This document shows, in pieces, positions 27,354-36,879 of a stretch of 64,000 nucleotides of DNA. The notes under the pieces were generated by a model, which saw nothing but the letters and a program-made list of their open reading frames with translations, had not been told where the DNA came from and made no database searches. The first letter of the stretch is position 1. Each line of letters begins with the position of its first letter. The stretch comes from G963665405 sp963665405. GTDB taxonomy: Bacteria; Chloroflexota; Dehalococcoidia; Lucifugimonadales; G963665405. The stretch lies in the NCBI GenBank assembly GCA_963665405.2, contig CAXXUH010000003.1, forward strand, positions 541,055 to 605,054, read 5' to 3'. The translations under genes and the position numbers were made by a program.

Positions 27354-28706
27354 CTAGAGCAGGCCGTCGGCTCTCGTGTCCAGGAACGACTGCTTCATCG
27401 CGTCTATCACCGTGTCGATATCCTCGGCTGTGTGGGCTGCGGATAGGTAACCCAGGTGTAACGGTGGCAGCATCACGCCACGATTCATCATGTGGAGCGT
27501 GAACACGTCGTCGGCACTCTTCATCGTGGTGCTGTCGATGTCACGGGCGGTCTGGACCGGGCCTCCGGGCTGCAGGCGCAGGTAGAACATCGACAGCGCA
27601 CTCAGCATGTGCGCCGGGATCTCTTCGGCCACGCAGAACGCGTTGATCTCCTTTGCAAAACGGGTCCCCTGCTCCGCCAGATGTTTGTACACCTCCGGAT
27701 GGTCCCTCAGATAGGTGACCGTGGCCTTGCCCGCAGCCATGCTGATCGGGTTGCCGCTGAACGTGCCCGCCGTGAAGATGCTGGGCTCCCGGGTGCCGGG
27801 ATCGTTGTAAATGTCGAACTGGTGAGAGAAGACCTCCATGACGTCTGCGCGGCCCGTCACCACGCCGAGGGGCATCCCTCCGCCGGGGGCCTTGCCGTAG
27901 ATTGCGAGATCCGGCATGACGTCGTAGAACTCCTGGGCGCCTCCATAGGCGAACCGGAACCCGGTGATCACCTCGTCCATCAGGAAGAGGACGCCGGACT
28001 CTTTGCACACCTGAGCGAGCTTCCGCAGGAAATCGCCGACGTCGAGGCGCGGGTTTGAGCCCTGGGACGGCTCGATCATAACCAGCGCCAGCTCGTCCTT
28101 GTGCTTCCGGATCAGATCGAACGCCGCGTCGTTCCGGTATGGGAGCATGATCGTGTTGCTCTGCGTCTCCGCCGGGATGCCGTCTCCCATGGGATAGAAC
28201 GTCGGAGCGTCCACGGGACTGTTAGGGTCGGCCTTCGCCATCACATAGTCGTGAGCGCCGTGGAAGCCACCGTCGAACATCGCGATCTTCTTCTTGCCGG
28301 AGAAGGCCCGCGCGGCCCGGATGGCGTACATGCTCGCTTCGGTGCCTGTGTTGGCGAAGACGACTTTTTCGGCCGAGGGGATCGCCTCCACCATCAGCCT
28401 GGCTAGCGGCTCCTGGTACGGGTTGTGCAGCCCCCACTGGACGCCTCCCAAGACCGCCTCCCTGACCGCGTCCACGACCACGTCCGGGGCGTGGCCCAGC
28501 ACGTGTGGCCCGAACCCCATCGCCAGGTCGATGTACTCGTTGCCGTCCACGTCCGTCACCCTGGAGCCCTTGGCCTCCTTGATGTAGATCGAGTAGGGCA
28601 GGTTCACCGTTCCGACGACCTGCTGGGCGAGCACATCGTCGCTGCGGTCCTGAATCTGTCGCGACCCTGGAGTCTTCGCTTCGAGTTCGGCTACGACGTT
28701 GGCCAT
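27354..28706 (-). CDS. Class III aminotransferase (glutamate-1-semialdehyde aminomutase-like)
   Basis: A 450-residue PLP enzyme of aminotransferase class III. It shows DGNEYIDLAMGFGPHVLGHAPD near residue 70, the phosphate loop NTGTEASMYAIRAARAF near 120, and MDEVITGFRFAYGG near 250. The PLP lysine is in IYGKAPGGGMPLG near 280. ATG 28706 is preferred, with AAGGAGGA upstream. Members include HemL and beta-alanine or aromatic aminotransferases. Since the tetrapyrrole gene hemA is 34 kb away, a HemL role cannot be assumed. It is followed upstream by MetE-like and phosphotriesterase genes on the same strand. Confidence 0.88.
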   Translation of the reverse strand: MANVVAELEAKTPGSRQIQDRSDDVLAQQVVGTVNLPYSIYIKEAKGSRVTDVDGNEYIDLAMGFGPHVLGHAPDVVVDAVREAVLGGVQWGLHNPYQEPLARLMVEAIPSAEKVVFANTGTEASMYAIRAARAFSGKKKIAMFDGGFHGAHDYVMAKADPNSPVDAPTFYPMGDGIPAETQSNTIMLPYRNDAAFDLIRKHKDELALVMIEPSQGSNPRLDVGDFLRKLAQVCKESGVLFLMDEVITGFRFAYGGAQEFYDVMPDLAIYGKAPGGGMPLGVVTGRADVMEVFSHQFDIYNDPGTREPSIFTAGTFSGNPISMAAGKATVTYLRDHPEVYKHLAEQGTRFAKEINAFCVAEEIPAHMLSALSMFYLRLQPGGPVQTARDIDSTTMKSADDVFTLHMMNRGVMLPPLHLGYLSAAHTAEDIDTVIDAMKQSFLDTRADGLL

Positions 28707-28785
28707 CTCCGCTGTCCTCCTTGTCATATGTTGGCCGCAGTGTACTACACCGACCGATCGCACTCCAGTGACCCCGCTGAATCCC

Positions 28786-29865
28786 CTAGCCGTACTTGTC
28801 CCGAAGGATCCGAGCCGCCTCAGCCTCGTTCTTCAGCTTGAGGTAGCACTCGTCCAGTGGGACGACGTGTCGCACGTCCGGCGCGAAGCCGCAGTCCGGA
28901 TTCAGGCTCAGCCGCTCCTTGTCGACGTATTTCATGGCCTCCTCGACCCGCGCGACGATCTCCTCCGGAGTGTCGATGTGGTCCGAGCGGCAATCGACCG
29001 ACCCCAGGCCGATCAGAGAGTCGTCGGGCATCTCCTTGAGGATCGACACGCTCCCGGCGACCGGGATGCTGAACTCCATCACGTACTGATCCACCTTGAT
29101 CTTCTTCATGGTGTCGATGATCGGCTCGTACCCGCCCTCCCAGTGCCATCCGCGCGTGATCGAGTTCCAGCGGCATACGTGCATCGCGATCCGGACCCCG
29201 TCGACGCCGTCGATGATCTCGTTGACCTTGGCCGCCGCCAGGTCCAGGTCGTACTGCCTGTCGCCGAACACCGGCTCTCTCCTCGGATCGAGCAGGACGG
29301 CCATGTCCGGCTCGTCGATCTGTATGACGTCGACTCCGGTGTCCCGCAGCGCGACGATCTCGTCGTGCAGAATCGGCACGACTGCTTCGACGAACGACTC
29401 GCGGGTGGGGTACGCCTTCGTCGACAGCTCCGGGTCCCACAGGCGCGCGCCCAGGATGTACGGCGCGGGGACGCACACCTTCGTCGCTCGGTCTGTCGAC
29501 GCCACCAGGAACTTGGCAGCCTCGGCGATCAAGCCCTTGTGCCGGACCCGCAAGGGCTCGGTCACTATGATTCCGATACGCAGCCCCGGCCGTGTGTCCT
29601 CGATGAACCCGTCGGCGATGTCGGCGATCACGTTGGTGTAGGAGTGGCGCCTCCACTCGCCGTCGCTGATCAGGTCCAAGCCGGCGGTCTCCTGAAGTGA
29701 GATCGCGTATCCCACCGCCGCGTCCATGGCTGGCGTCCGCGACGCCTCGACCGACTCCGGACCGGGCGCAGAGGGCAGCATGTCCCGGACCATCTGGGGT
29801 CGGGTCAGGCTTCCGACCACCCCGGCGGCGAACGGGACTCCGAGCTTTTTCGTTGCTGTCGTCAT
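28786..29865 (-). CDS. MetE C-terminal-like cobalamin-independent methyltransferase family
   Basis: A 359-residue TIM barrel related to the catalytic C-terminal half of cobalamin-independent methionine synthase. Zinc-site candidates are HVCRWN near 230 (His and Cys) and the late LNPDCGFAP Cys near 326; an Asp/Glu pair sits in IQIDEPDMAV near 180. It lacks the MetE N-terminal half, like the many stand-alone MetE-like proteins that use other methyl or thiol substrates. The next upstream gene ends 26 bp away, so they are probably one operon. Confidence 0.85.
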   Translation of the reverse strand: MTTATKKLGVPFAAGVVGSLTRPQMVRDMLPSAPGPESVEASRTPAMDAAVGYAISLQETAGLDLISDGEWRRHSYTNVIADIADGFIEDTRPGLRIGIIVTEPLRVRHKGLIAEAAKFLVASTDRATKVCVPAPYILGARLWDPELSTKAYPTRESFVEAVVPILHDEIVALRDTGVDVIQIDEPDMAVLLDPRREPVFGDRQYDLDLAAAKVNEIIDGVDGVRIAMHVCRWNSITRGWHWEGGYEPIIDTMKKIKVDQYVMEFSIPVAGSVSILKEMPDDSLIGLGSVDCRSDHIDTPEEIVARVEEAMKYVDKERLSLNPDCGFAPDVRHVVPLDECYLKLKNEAEAARILRDKYG

Positions 29866-29890
29866 GACTCCTCCTCCTGGCCTGGCCGGC

Positions 29891-30844
29891 TCACGATCCC
29901 TCGAAAAAACGCCGTGGATTGTCCACCATGATCTGGTCGATTGTCTGCTGCGACACCCCCATCTTCATCAAGCTTGGCAGAAGGTGTCTGGTTATGAACA
30001 GGAAGCCGTCGGGGTTGAACTCGCGGAAGACCCTCTCGTTCTCCTTGCCGATGATGCCCAGGTGGATCGACCAGTCGTGACCGAGCATCAGCCGGTCCGC
30101 GAACCCCGCGTCGATGAGCTTCGTGGTGGTCCCGGCGCGCTCCTCCCACTTCAGGAACCCGGGCAGGGGCGCTCCGCGCATCCGGTCGAGCCCCAGCCAG
30201 ACACCCTTGCGCGCGAGCCCGGTCAGGTAGTCCAGGTCGGTCGTGTCGTCGCTGTGGCCGATGTAGACGCGGCTCAGGTCGACGCCCTCCTCCTCGAAGA
30301 TCCGCACCTGCTCGTCGCCGACCCGCTCCAGAGCCCACGTGTGCGTCGAGATTGGGACGCCCGTCCTCTTCTGCGCTCTCGCGGCCGCCCTCAGGATGAT
30401 CTCCCCCTCCGGAGTCACCCCGCCAGCGTCGTTGGCGACCTTGATGATTCCGGCCCTGATGCCGGTGCCCTCGATACCGACCTCGATCTCCCTGACGAAG
30501 AGGGCGGCGATCTCGTCGGGGTCGGCCTCCCAAAAGGCTCGGGGTATGTCCCTCCAGATGCCGGTGGCGCAGATGATGTTCACTCCGGACCGGCGCGACA
30601 CCTCTGCCACCAGCTCGACGTCTCGCCCCAGATCGAGTGTCGTCACGTCAATCAGCGTGCCGACGCCCTCACGGCGGGCCTCGCTGAGATGGCTCACCGC
30701 CTCCTCGATCGTCCTTTGCCGGTCGATGAACTCGGGGTAGACGTGCCGGATGCCCGCCGAGCTGAGCAGTATGTGCTCATGCGAGAGGGTGAAGCCCAGG
30801 TCCGACGTGTCCAGCGGCCCGAGTACGGAGTTGACGGTAGCCAA
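29891..30844 (-). CDS. Phosphotriesterase-family metal-dependent hydrolase
   Basis: 317 residues. SHEH near residue 22 is followed by DVTTLDLGRDVEL, the presumed carbamylated Lys in AGIIKVANDAGG, His in ISTHT, IGHSDDTTDLDY, and Asp in LGHDWS. It is a close paralogue of 7167-8123 with the same order of motifs. The start is TTG 30844, with AAGGAG about 9 nt upstream. It is the first gene of the MetE-like/aminotransferase cluster. Substrate unknown (lactone or phosphotriester type). Confidence 0.9.
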   Translation of the reverse strand: MATVNSVLGPLDTSDLGFTLSHEHILLSSAGIRHVYPEFIDRQRTIEEAVSHLSEARREGVGTLIDVTTLDLGRDVELVAEVSRRSGVNIICATGIWRDIPRAFWEADPDEIAALFVREIEVGIEGTGIRAGIIKVANDAGGVTPEGEIILRAAARAQKRTGVPISTHTWALERVGDEQVRIFEEEGVDLSRVYIGHSDDTTDLDYLTGLARKGVWLGLDRMRGAPLPGFLKWEERAGTTTKLIDAGFADRLMLGHDWSIHLGIIGKENERVFREFNPDGFLFITRHLLPSLMKMGVSQQTIDQIMVDNPRRFFEGS

Positions 30845-31066
30845 TTTGGAGCACTCCTTCAGGATCGCATTATGGCACCGCTGCGAGTTGTGTCAACGGC
30901 GGCCGGTGTCTGTAGCCAGCAGCGCGGCAGTGTCGGGAAGGGATACGGACCCAATGCATTGGCAACACGTGGACCGGGGGCTCTGCCTTCTTTGACACGT
31001 GGCACTGGGCCGAAGTACACTCCCGTCGACCGAACGGAACCCGTACCACCGAGGAGGCGACCCAAC

Positions 31067-32020
31067 ATGAGCGTGATCTTGGGCACCGGCAGCTTCACAT
31101 TCGAGGCTCTGGATAAGTGGGAGACCCTCCCCCCGGGCGTGTCGCTCGTGGAGTGCCCCGGCGTTGCCGTCGACTCCCGGGACCGGGTCTACGTGCTGAC
31201 CCGAAACACGGAGCATCCGGTGATGGTCTTCGAGCAGGACGGCACCTTCGTCACGTCGTTCGGGCGGGGTGTGTTCACCAACCGAACGCATGGCATCTTC
31301 ATCGGTCAGGACGACACGGTCTACTGCGTCGACGACGGTACCCATACCATCACCAAGTTCACCGGAGACGGCAAGCTGCTGATGACGATCGGCGAGCGGG
31401 GAAAACCGTCGGCCAAGTGGGGGGGCGATCCGTTTAATCTCCCCACCCACGCCGCCGTGTCGGTTCGGACAGGCAACATCTACATCACCGACGGGTATGG
31501 CAACGCCCGGGTTCACAAGTACACGTCGGATGGCAGACTGCTGCTGTCGTGGGGATCGTCGGGAATCGATCCCGGCCAGTTCATCTGGCCCCACAACATC
31601 ACGGTCGACGCCGAAGATCGCGTGTACGTGGCCGATCGGGAGGCTCATCGGGTCCAGGTCTTCGACGCCGACGGGGCGTTCATCACGATGTGGAGCAACA
31701 TCCATCGGCCGGACGGGCTGACCATCGGACCGGACGGGAACATCTACATCGGGGAGCTGAACGGGATGGAAGGCATCGACGGCGCGCCGGGTCTCGGCCA
31801 CCGGATCAGCATCCTGACTCCCCAGGGAGAGCTTCTGGCCAGACTCGGGGAGCCCGAGGAGGGCGAGGAGCCGGGCAAGTTCATTGCGCCGCACGGTATC
31901 GCGGTCGACTCGCAGGGGGACATATACGTCGGCGAGGTCTCCTTCACGATTCGGGGCCGGAACTTGGACCCGCCGCGAGAGCTGAAGAGCCTCAAGAAGC
32001 TTCGGAAGGTCGCCGGGTAG
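31067..32020 (+). CDS. NHL-repeat beta-propeller protein
   Basis: A 317-residue product starting at ATG 31067 behind GAGGAGG. Blades carry G(I/V)AVD..DR.YV and RVQVFDADG motifs (for example HNITVDAEDRVYVADREAHRVQVFD). This layout is shared with peptidyl-alpha-hydroxyglycine alpha-amidating lyase-like proteins. No signal peptide is evident. It is divergent from the phosphotriesterase gene across a 222-bp promoter region. Enzymatic activity is uncertain. Confidence 0.85.
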   Translation: MSVILGTGSFTFEALDKWETLPPGVSLVECPGVAVDSRDRVYVLTRNTEHPVMVFEQDGTFVTSFGRGVFTNRTHGIFIGQDDTVYCVDDGTHTITKFTGDGKLLMTIGERGKPSAKWGGDPFNLPTHAAVSVRTGNIYITDGYGNARVHKYTSDGRLLLSWGSSGIDPGQFIWPHNITVDAEDRVYVADREAHRVQVFDADGAFITMWSNIHRPDGLTIGPDGNIYIGELNGMEGIDGAPGLGHRISILTPQGELLARLGEPEEGEEPGKFIAPHGIAVDSQGDIYVGEVSFTIRGRNLDPPRELKSLKKLRKVAG

Positions 32021-32126
32021 GGCGGAGGGTACGGGGTATGGAGTGTGCGGATCCCGACAAGTCTGAATTGGCCGGGAGCCTGAGAGCCTGCCCTGAGCTG
32101 GTCGAAAGGGTTTTCCCCAGATCCGC

Positions 32127-32779
32127 CTAGGACGGGAGGACGTACACGGCGATCGCCGCGTAGAACGCGCCGGTTCCCCCAAGCTCCAACACGTGGAAAA
32201 CCTCGTGGTATCCGAACACGCGAGGGAAGGGGTTCGGCCTGCGGCTGATGTATACGAGCCCGCCGGCGTAGTAGAGAACGCCGCCCAGGGCGACCATCGC
32301 CACCGCGACGGACTGGACTGCCCCCCCGAACCTGACCAGCGGGGCGACTGAGACCAGGCCGATCAGCGCGTAGAGGGCAACGGGAACCCAGCGGGGTGCC
32401 GCACGTATGGTCATGCTCCGGCGACTCCCGCGCCGGCCAGCCCCCACACGACCGAGAGGACCGCCCAGGCCCACTCCTGGCTCATCCAGATGAGTCCGAA
32501 GGGGGTATACGTCGCGGCCACGAAGATGAAGATCGTGGAGTGGTCCAGGCGGCCCAGGAAGTCGCGAACACCCGGCGACTGCCGCAACCGGTGATGCGCG
32601 ACGCTGATGGTGTAGACGAGGACGAGCCCGACGCCGAAGACGACCGCGCCCACCTGCGCGCGCCGCGTGTCGGCGACGAAAAGCAGGTAGAGCAGGCCGA
32701 ACGGCGATGCAATCGCCGCGACCAGGTGGAGGTATCCCCGGAGCAGAGGCGGCTCCAGACTGGCAGCGTGGGTGCGCAT
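32127..32779 (-). pseudogene. Hemolysin III/PAQR-type membrane protein, frameshifted
   Basis: Two overlapping frames together give a seven-helix hemolysin III-like protein. The first (from ATG 32779) has AHHRLRQSPGVRDFLGRLDHSTIFIFVAATYTPF, which carries the family metal-site His/Asp/Ser pattern. The second ends GYHEVFHVLELGGTGAFYAAIAVYVL, with the two C-terminal His. A frameshift near 32420 joins them. TATACT lies just upstream of the ATG. Either a true mutation or a single sequencing/assembly indel. Confidence 0.75.
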
Positions 32780-32944
32780 TCACCGGAGTATACTACCGCC
32801 GCATCTGCAAGGCTTGGTGCGGCAGTAGCGTCTTTTGAAAAGCCCGCTGGAGGCCGGGGAGACGCTCCCTCTCTAACTCTCCTCCTCACAGAGGAAGTCG
32901 CGAACGCATCCGCCTCACGCGAGGTCAGGATCCCATCGCGATGG

Positions 32945-33958
32945 CTACGTTGTGTTGAGAGTGGGTGACCTCTGGGGCGCGGCGATCTGAGCCTTCTCCA
33001 GGGGGTAGCTCTCCTTTTGGTAGATCTGAATGCGGTGCGACCCGAAGTCGGGAATGTACATGCGGCCCCGCTCGTCGACCCTGACCGAGATGGGGCCCCT
33101 CAGGCGCTTCTGGGGCTCCAGGAAGCTCGCGTCTCGGAGCCGGAGGGTGACGGGGTTGGCGAGCACATAGGTGCGTCCCATCCTGGACAGAGTCGCGTCG
33201 CCGATGAACTTGTCGACGTACTTGCCGTCCCGGTCGAATAGCTGGACGCGGTTGTTCCCCCAGTCGGCGACGTAGATGTCGCCCTCACCGTCGACGGTCA
33301 CGCCCGACGGCCTGTTGAACTGGCCGTCGCCGGTCCCCGAGTCGCCGAACCTCAGGATTGGCTCGCCGCCGGCCGAGAACTTCTGGATACGGTCGTTCCT
33401 CCAGTCGGCGACGTAGACGTCGCCGAGCTCGTCGACGGCGATCCCCCAGGGCATGTCAAGCTCGCCCTCGCCGCTGCCGTGCCTTCCCCATTTCGCCAGG
33501 AACCGGCCATCCCTGGTGAATCTCTGGATGCGGTGGTTCAGGGTGTCCGAGACATAGATGTTTCCGTCCGGATCGAAGGCGATGCCCGACGGGCGGTCGA
33601 GCTGACCGTCTCCGGTGCCGTGCTCACCCCAGGCCCCCAGGAACTCATCGTCCTTGCTGAAGGCCGAGACGCGGTGGGTCGCCTCGTCGGACACATAGAG
33701 GTTCTCGTCGCCGTCGGCGATCATCGCCGCCGGCCAGGTGAGCTGGCCCGGCCCCGTCCCAAGTCCGCTGATAGGACCCAGATCATCGTCGTCGAGGGTT
33801 ATCCGCCGGATCTCGGTCTGGATGGAGCCACGGCAGAGCACGTAGACGCGTCCCTCTCGACCCAGAGCCAGGTCGACGGGGTTCGAGGTCACCCGCCTCA
33901 TCCCGATGGTGGTGAGGTAGGGGAAGCCGGCCCTCAGCAGGGCGTAGGGTCTGGTCAA
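32945..33958 (-). CDS. NHL-repeat beta-propeller protein (six-blade type)
   Basis: 337 residues with regular NHL blades. Repeated G.GDGQ(L/F)..P.G(I/V).(V/F)D..G(D/N)(I/V)YV(A/S)D..N.RIQ.F occurs at about 75, 120, 165, 210 and 290. The start is TTG 33958, chosen because GGGAGGTGACC lies just upstream. No signal peptide or enzyme motif. NHL proteins of this type are usually interaction scaffolds or lyase-like. Confidence 0.85.
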   Translation of the reverse strand: MTRPYALLRAGFPYLTTIGMRRVTSNPVDLALGREGRVYVLCRGSIQTEIRRITLDDDDLGPISGLGTGPGQLTWPAAMIADGDENLYVSDEATHRVSAFSKDDEFLGAWGEHGTGDGQLDRPSGIAFDPDGNIYVSDTLNHRIQRFTRDGRFLAKWGRHGSGEGELDMPWGIAVDELGDVYVADWRNDRIQKFSAGGEPILRFGDSGTGDGQFNRPSGVTVDGEGDIYVADWGNNRVQLFDRDGKYVDKFIGDATLSRMGRTYVLANPVTLRLRDASFLEPQKRLRGPISVRVDERGRMYIPDFGSHRIQIYQKESYPLEKAQIAAPQRSPTLNTT

Positions 33959-34000
33959 TGGTCACCTCCCTGAGGCCGATGGTGGCACGGCCCCATCGGC

Positions 34001-34085
34001 CACCCCCCCAAGGGGGGGTGATTTGAGTATCTGAGGGACACCCTCAGACTCCCGCCAGAGGGGCTTGGCCCCTCTGGATTCCCCA
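34001..34085 (+). repeat. Three-hairpin intergenic repeat, copy E
   Basis: A CCCCCCC/GGGGGGG hairpin, then TATCTGAGGG..CCCTCAGA, then CAGAGGGGCTTGGCCCCTCTG. The following ~145 bp before the next gene has a degenerate CCCTGAGGGG..ACCCTC piece and no gene. Confidence 0.65.
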
Positions 34086-34229
34086 TTCCCGAGGCCATCG
34101 GGGAGGAGAGCAATGAAGTCCCTGAGGGGAGACCCTCATCCTTCCGCGGAAGGACCGTCAAACGGGCCAGGCTCCTCTGGAGTCCCCACCCCCGAGGAGC
34201 ACGGTAGCGAACCCCCGGAGCCTGCTCCC

Positions 34230-35369
34230 CTAGAGCCCGGCGAAGGGCCGGACCTGCTCGAAGTCGCCGCCGACTATCGGGGCGGCCTCGACGTGGATCC
34301 ACTGCTCGAGGAGTGTGCCGTAGATGCCGCGGAAGTCGATGGTATGGCGCAGGTCCTCGCCGTTGAGCCACTGGTCTGGAGCCAGGGGTGGATACTCCGC
34401 ATAGAGGCCGCCCTCTACCCGATCGCCGATGATGAACGCCCCGCCGCCGGAGCCGTGGTCGGTGCCGCTGCCGTTGTCCTTGATGCGCCGCCCGAACTCG
34501 GTGAATACCAGCATCACGACCTCGTCGGACGCATCGTGGTCCCTGAGGTCCTGGAAGAAGTCCATGATCGCTCCCGAGACATCGCCCAGCAGCTTGGGCT
34601 GGGTGGGGTTCTCGTTGGCGTGGACGTCGTAGCCGCCCTGGCTTGCGTAGAATATGCGGGTGCCGAGGCCCGCGAGGTGGACCCTGGCGATGTCCCTCAG
34701 ATTACGGGCGATCGGATTGTCGGCGTACTCGACGTCGGAAGAGTACATCGCGGGCGCCTCTTTGAGCCGGTCCGCTCCCCTGAGCACGTCCATGCCGGTC
34801 TGCGCGAGGTACTCCATCACCGGGCCCGTCCCGACCGCGGGTCCGTACATCGTCTTGAACGTCTCGAGCGCCTCGTTGCGCTGCTGCTCCTCGGAGATGC
34901 CGGCCATGATGCCGTAGCTGTCCAGGTTGCCGACCGAGCTGACCGGCACGCCCGGCGCCGCCAGCGCGCGCGGCAGCCCGACGCCGAAGTTCACGGCGGT
35001 CAGGACGTTCTCGTTGTTCGGGTCCAGCTCGCGCACCGCCTTCGCGAGCCAACCCTCGGTCGCGATCCTGTCGGGCTCGCAGGTGTGGAGGATGTCCATG
35101 CCCCGGAAGTGGGACCTGCTGGAGTTCGGGTAGCCGATCCCCTGGATCACCGCCACCTTGCCCTGGTCGTATAGCTCCTTGAACGGGCCCATGCTGGGAT
35201 GGAACGCTAGGGTGTCGTCGATGGGCAGCACCTGGTCCTGCGGGATGTGGACCGTCGGCCGGCTGTCGTAGTAGACGGAGCTGGTGTACGGGATGACCGT
35301 GTTCATGAAGTCGTTGCCACCGGTGAGCTGGACGACCACGAGGACCGGGGCTTTGCCGTTACCTGCCAT
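34230..35369 (-). CDS. DUF1501 family protein
   Basis: 379 residues matching the DUF1501 family (sulfatase-like, alkaline-phosphatase-superfamily fold). It begins VLVVVQLTGGNDFMNTVIPY. GIGYPNSSRSHFRGMDI follows near residue 80, and VVMLVFTEFGRRIKDNGSGTDHGSGGGAFIIG near 295-325 gives a metal-ligand-like TDHG. ATG 35369 has GGAGGTG upstream. No obvious Tat signal remains. It is paired with the DUF1800 gene 20 bp away. These two families nearly always co-occur in an operon, with unknown but probably linked surface function. Confidence 0.9.
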   Translation of the reverse strand: MAGNGKAPVLVVVQLTGGNDFMNTVIPYTSSVYYDSRPTVHIPQDQVLPIDDTLAFHPSMGPFKELYDQGKVAVIQGIGYPNSSRSHFRGMDILHTCEPDRIATEGWLAKAVRELDPNNENVLTAVNFGVGLPRALAAPGVPVSSVGNLDSYGIMAGISEEQQRNEALETFKTMYGPAVGTGPVMEYLAQTGMDVLRGADRLKEAPAMYSSDVEYADNPIARNLRDIARVHLAGLGTRIFYASQGGYDVHANENPTQPKLLGDVSGAIMDFFQDLRDHDASDEVVMLVFTEFGRRIKDNGSGTDHGSGGGAFIIGDRVEGGLYAEYPPLAPDQWLNGEDLRHTIDFRGIYGTLLEQWIHVEAAPIVGGDFEQVRPFAGL

Positions 35370-35389
35370 ACTGGACACCTCCCGAGGCG

Positions 35390-36793
35390 TCAGGCCATCT
35401 GATATTCCCGCGAGGAGACGATGAGCTGGAGCATCCTCCCGACTCTGGCGGTGTTCCGCTCCCGCTCGGCGTCGCCGTCGAAGCGCAGATCGCCCCCGGC
35501 CTTGGCATGCCCGACCAGGCCCCTGCGGGTCTCCTCGGCGACCTCCATCGGTCCGGCGAGGTCCAGGCAGCGGTCGACGAGCTCCTCGGGCGACAGAGAG
35601 CCGCCGCTGACGGTCAGCCTGGAGACGATCTCCTGGACGCCCGGCGCGCCAGGGTCGCCGACCTGCTCGACCGCGAAGTTGATGCGCTCGTTCAAGGTGC
35701 CGCCGTCGATCCACTCCTTGCCCGTGTGCCAGCCCTCGACGGTGGGCGGATTGAACAGCTGCTGGCCCATGACCGTCGTCGCCCGGTCCAGCTCCGGGAG
35801 TCCCAGCTCGGGGAACCTGTGGGTGCCGGCCAGCTTGATGGTTCCGGCGACCAGCTCCGCCGGGCTCTTGACCTTCTTGAACCGGGCCTCCTTGAAGAAG
35901 TCGGACGTGAGCAGCGTTCTCATGATCGAGCGCATGTCTCCTCCCGAATCCTCGAACGACCGCACCAGCGTGTCGACCGCCTCCGGGTCCCGCGGGGGGA
36001 CGAGCGGCCACGCCGGCACCTGCGGCTCGTCCGCGACGAAGAAGTTGTAGAGGTGCCTGCAGATGAAGCGGCTCGTGGCGGGCTGCCCGACTATCACCTC
36101 GATGATCGCATCGCCGTCGAGCTGCCCGGTCTCACCGAGGAAGCCCTTGACGCCGTCGTCGTGGTCGTCGTCGCGGTACTCGAACGAGGACATGTAGTGG
36201 CCGTACGGATACAGAGGGATCGGCTGCTCGAAGGTCCATCCGGTAAACGCGCGGGCCGCCGTCTTGACGTCGTCCTCCGTGTAGCTCCCCACCCCCATCG
36301 AGAAGAGCTCGAGAAGCTCGCGCCCGTAGTTCTCGTTGGGTTGGGTCCTGTGGTTCTCGCAGTTGTCCAGCCAGTACATCATCGCCGGGTCTCTGGACAG
36401 AGCCCTGAGGATGGTCGCGAGGTCCGACAGCCCGACGTCTCGGAAGGTCTCGATCTGGGCGATCATGGCCGGGGTGTGCTCGCTCTTGTGCCATGCGGTG
36501 GCGAAGATATGGTGCCAGAAGAGGGCCATCTTCTCCACGAGGGGACGCCGCGAGTTGACCATCCGATACACCCAGCGACCCGCCCAGACGGGAAGCGAGT
36601 CCAGGTGCGTCAGCTCCGGGTAGTAGCGTTTGAGCACGTCCTCGTCAAAGTCGGGGACGCTCTCGGGGTGAAGCAGCTCGTTGACGACGGCGTCGTAGCC
36701 TTTCGAAGCGTACTCTTCGAGCTCTGCTCGGCTGGCACCGAAGCCCGCACGACGCATGAGGTGGGCGATTAGAGAGAGTTCGGCCTGTTCCAT
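35390..36793 (-). CDS. DUF1800 family protein
   Basis: 467 residues from ATG 36793. It opens with IAHLMRRAGFGASRAELEEYASKGY, the standard DUF1800 start. MALFWHHIFATAWHK follows near 105, then NENYGRELLELFSMGVGSYTEDDVKTAARAFTGWTF near 170-205. The C-terminal GQQLFNPPTVEGWHTGKEWI is also conserved. It is the upstream partner of DUF1501. The IS1380-type element beginning at 36880 sits only 87 bp upstream and may have displaced or replaced the operon promoter. Confidence 0.9.
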   Translation of the reverse strand: MEQAELSLIAHLMRRAGFGASRAELEEYASKGYDAVVNELLHPESVPDFDEDVLKRYYPELTHLDSLPVWAGRWVYRMVNSRRPLVEKMALFWHHIFATAWHKSEHTPAMIAQIETFRDVGLSDLATILRALSRDPAMMYWLDNCENHRTQPNENYGRELLELFSMGVGSYTEDDVKTAARAFTGWTFEQPIPLYPYGHYMSSFEYRDDDHDDGVKGFLGETGQLDGDAIIEVIVGQPATSRFICRHLYNFFVADEPQVPAWPLVPPRDPEAVDTLVRSFEDSGGDMRSIMRTLLTSDFFKEARFKKVKSPAELVAGTIKLAGTHRFPELGLPELDRATTVMGQQLFNPPTVEGWHTGKEWIDGGTLNERINFAVEQVGDPGAPGVQEIVSRLTVSGGSLSPEELVDRCLDLAGPMEVAEETRRGLVGHAKAGGDLRFDGDAERERNTARVGRMLQLIVSSREYQMA

Positions 36794-36879
36794 ACCTTGC
36801 TCCCGAGCGTGGACCGGATAGTCGTCTTTTCGGCTCAGTATTCTAGCCCAAAACCCACCGAGTAGCCAGGGTGGGGGTA

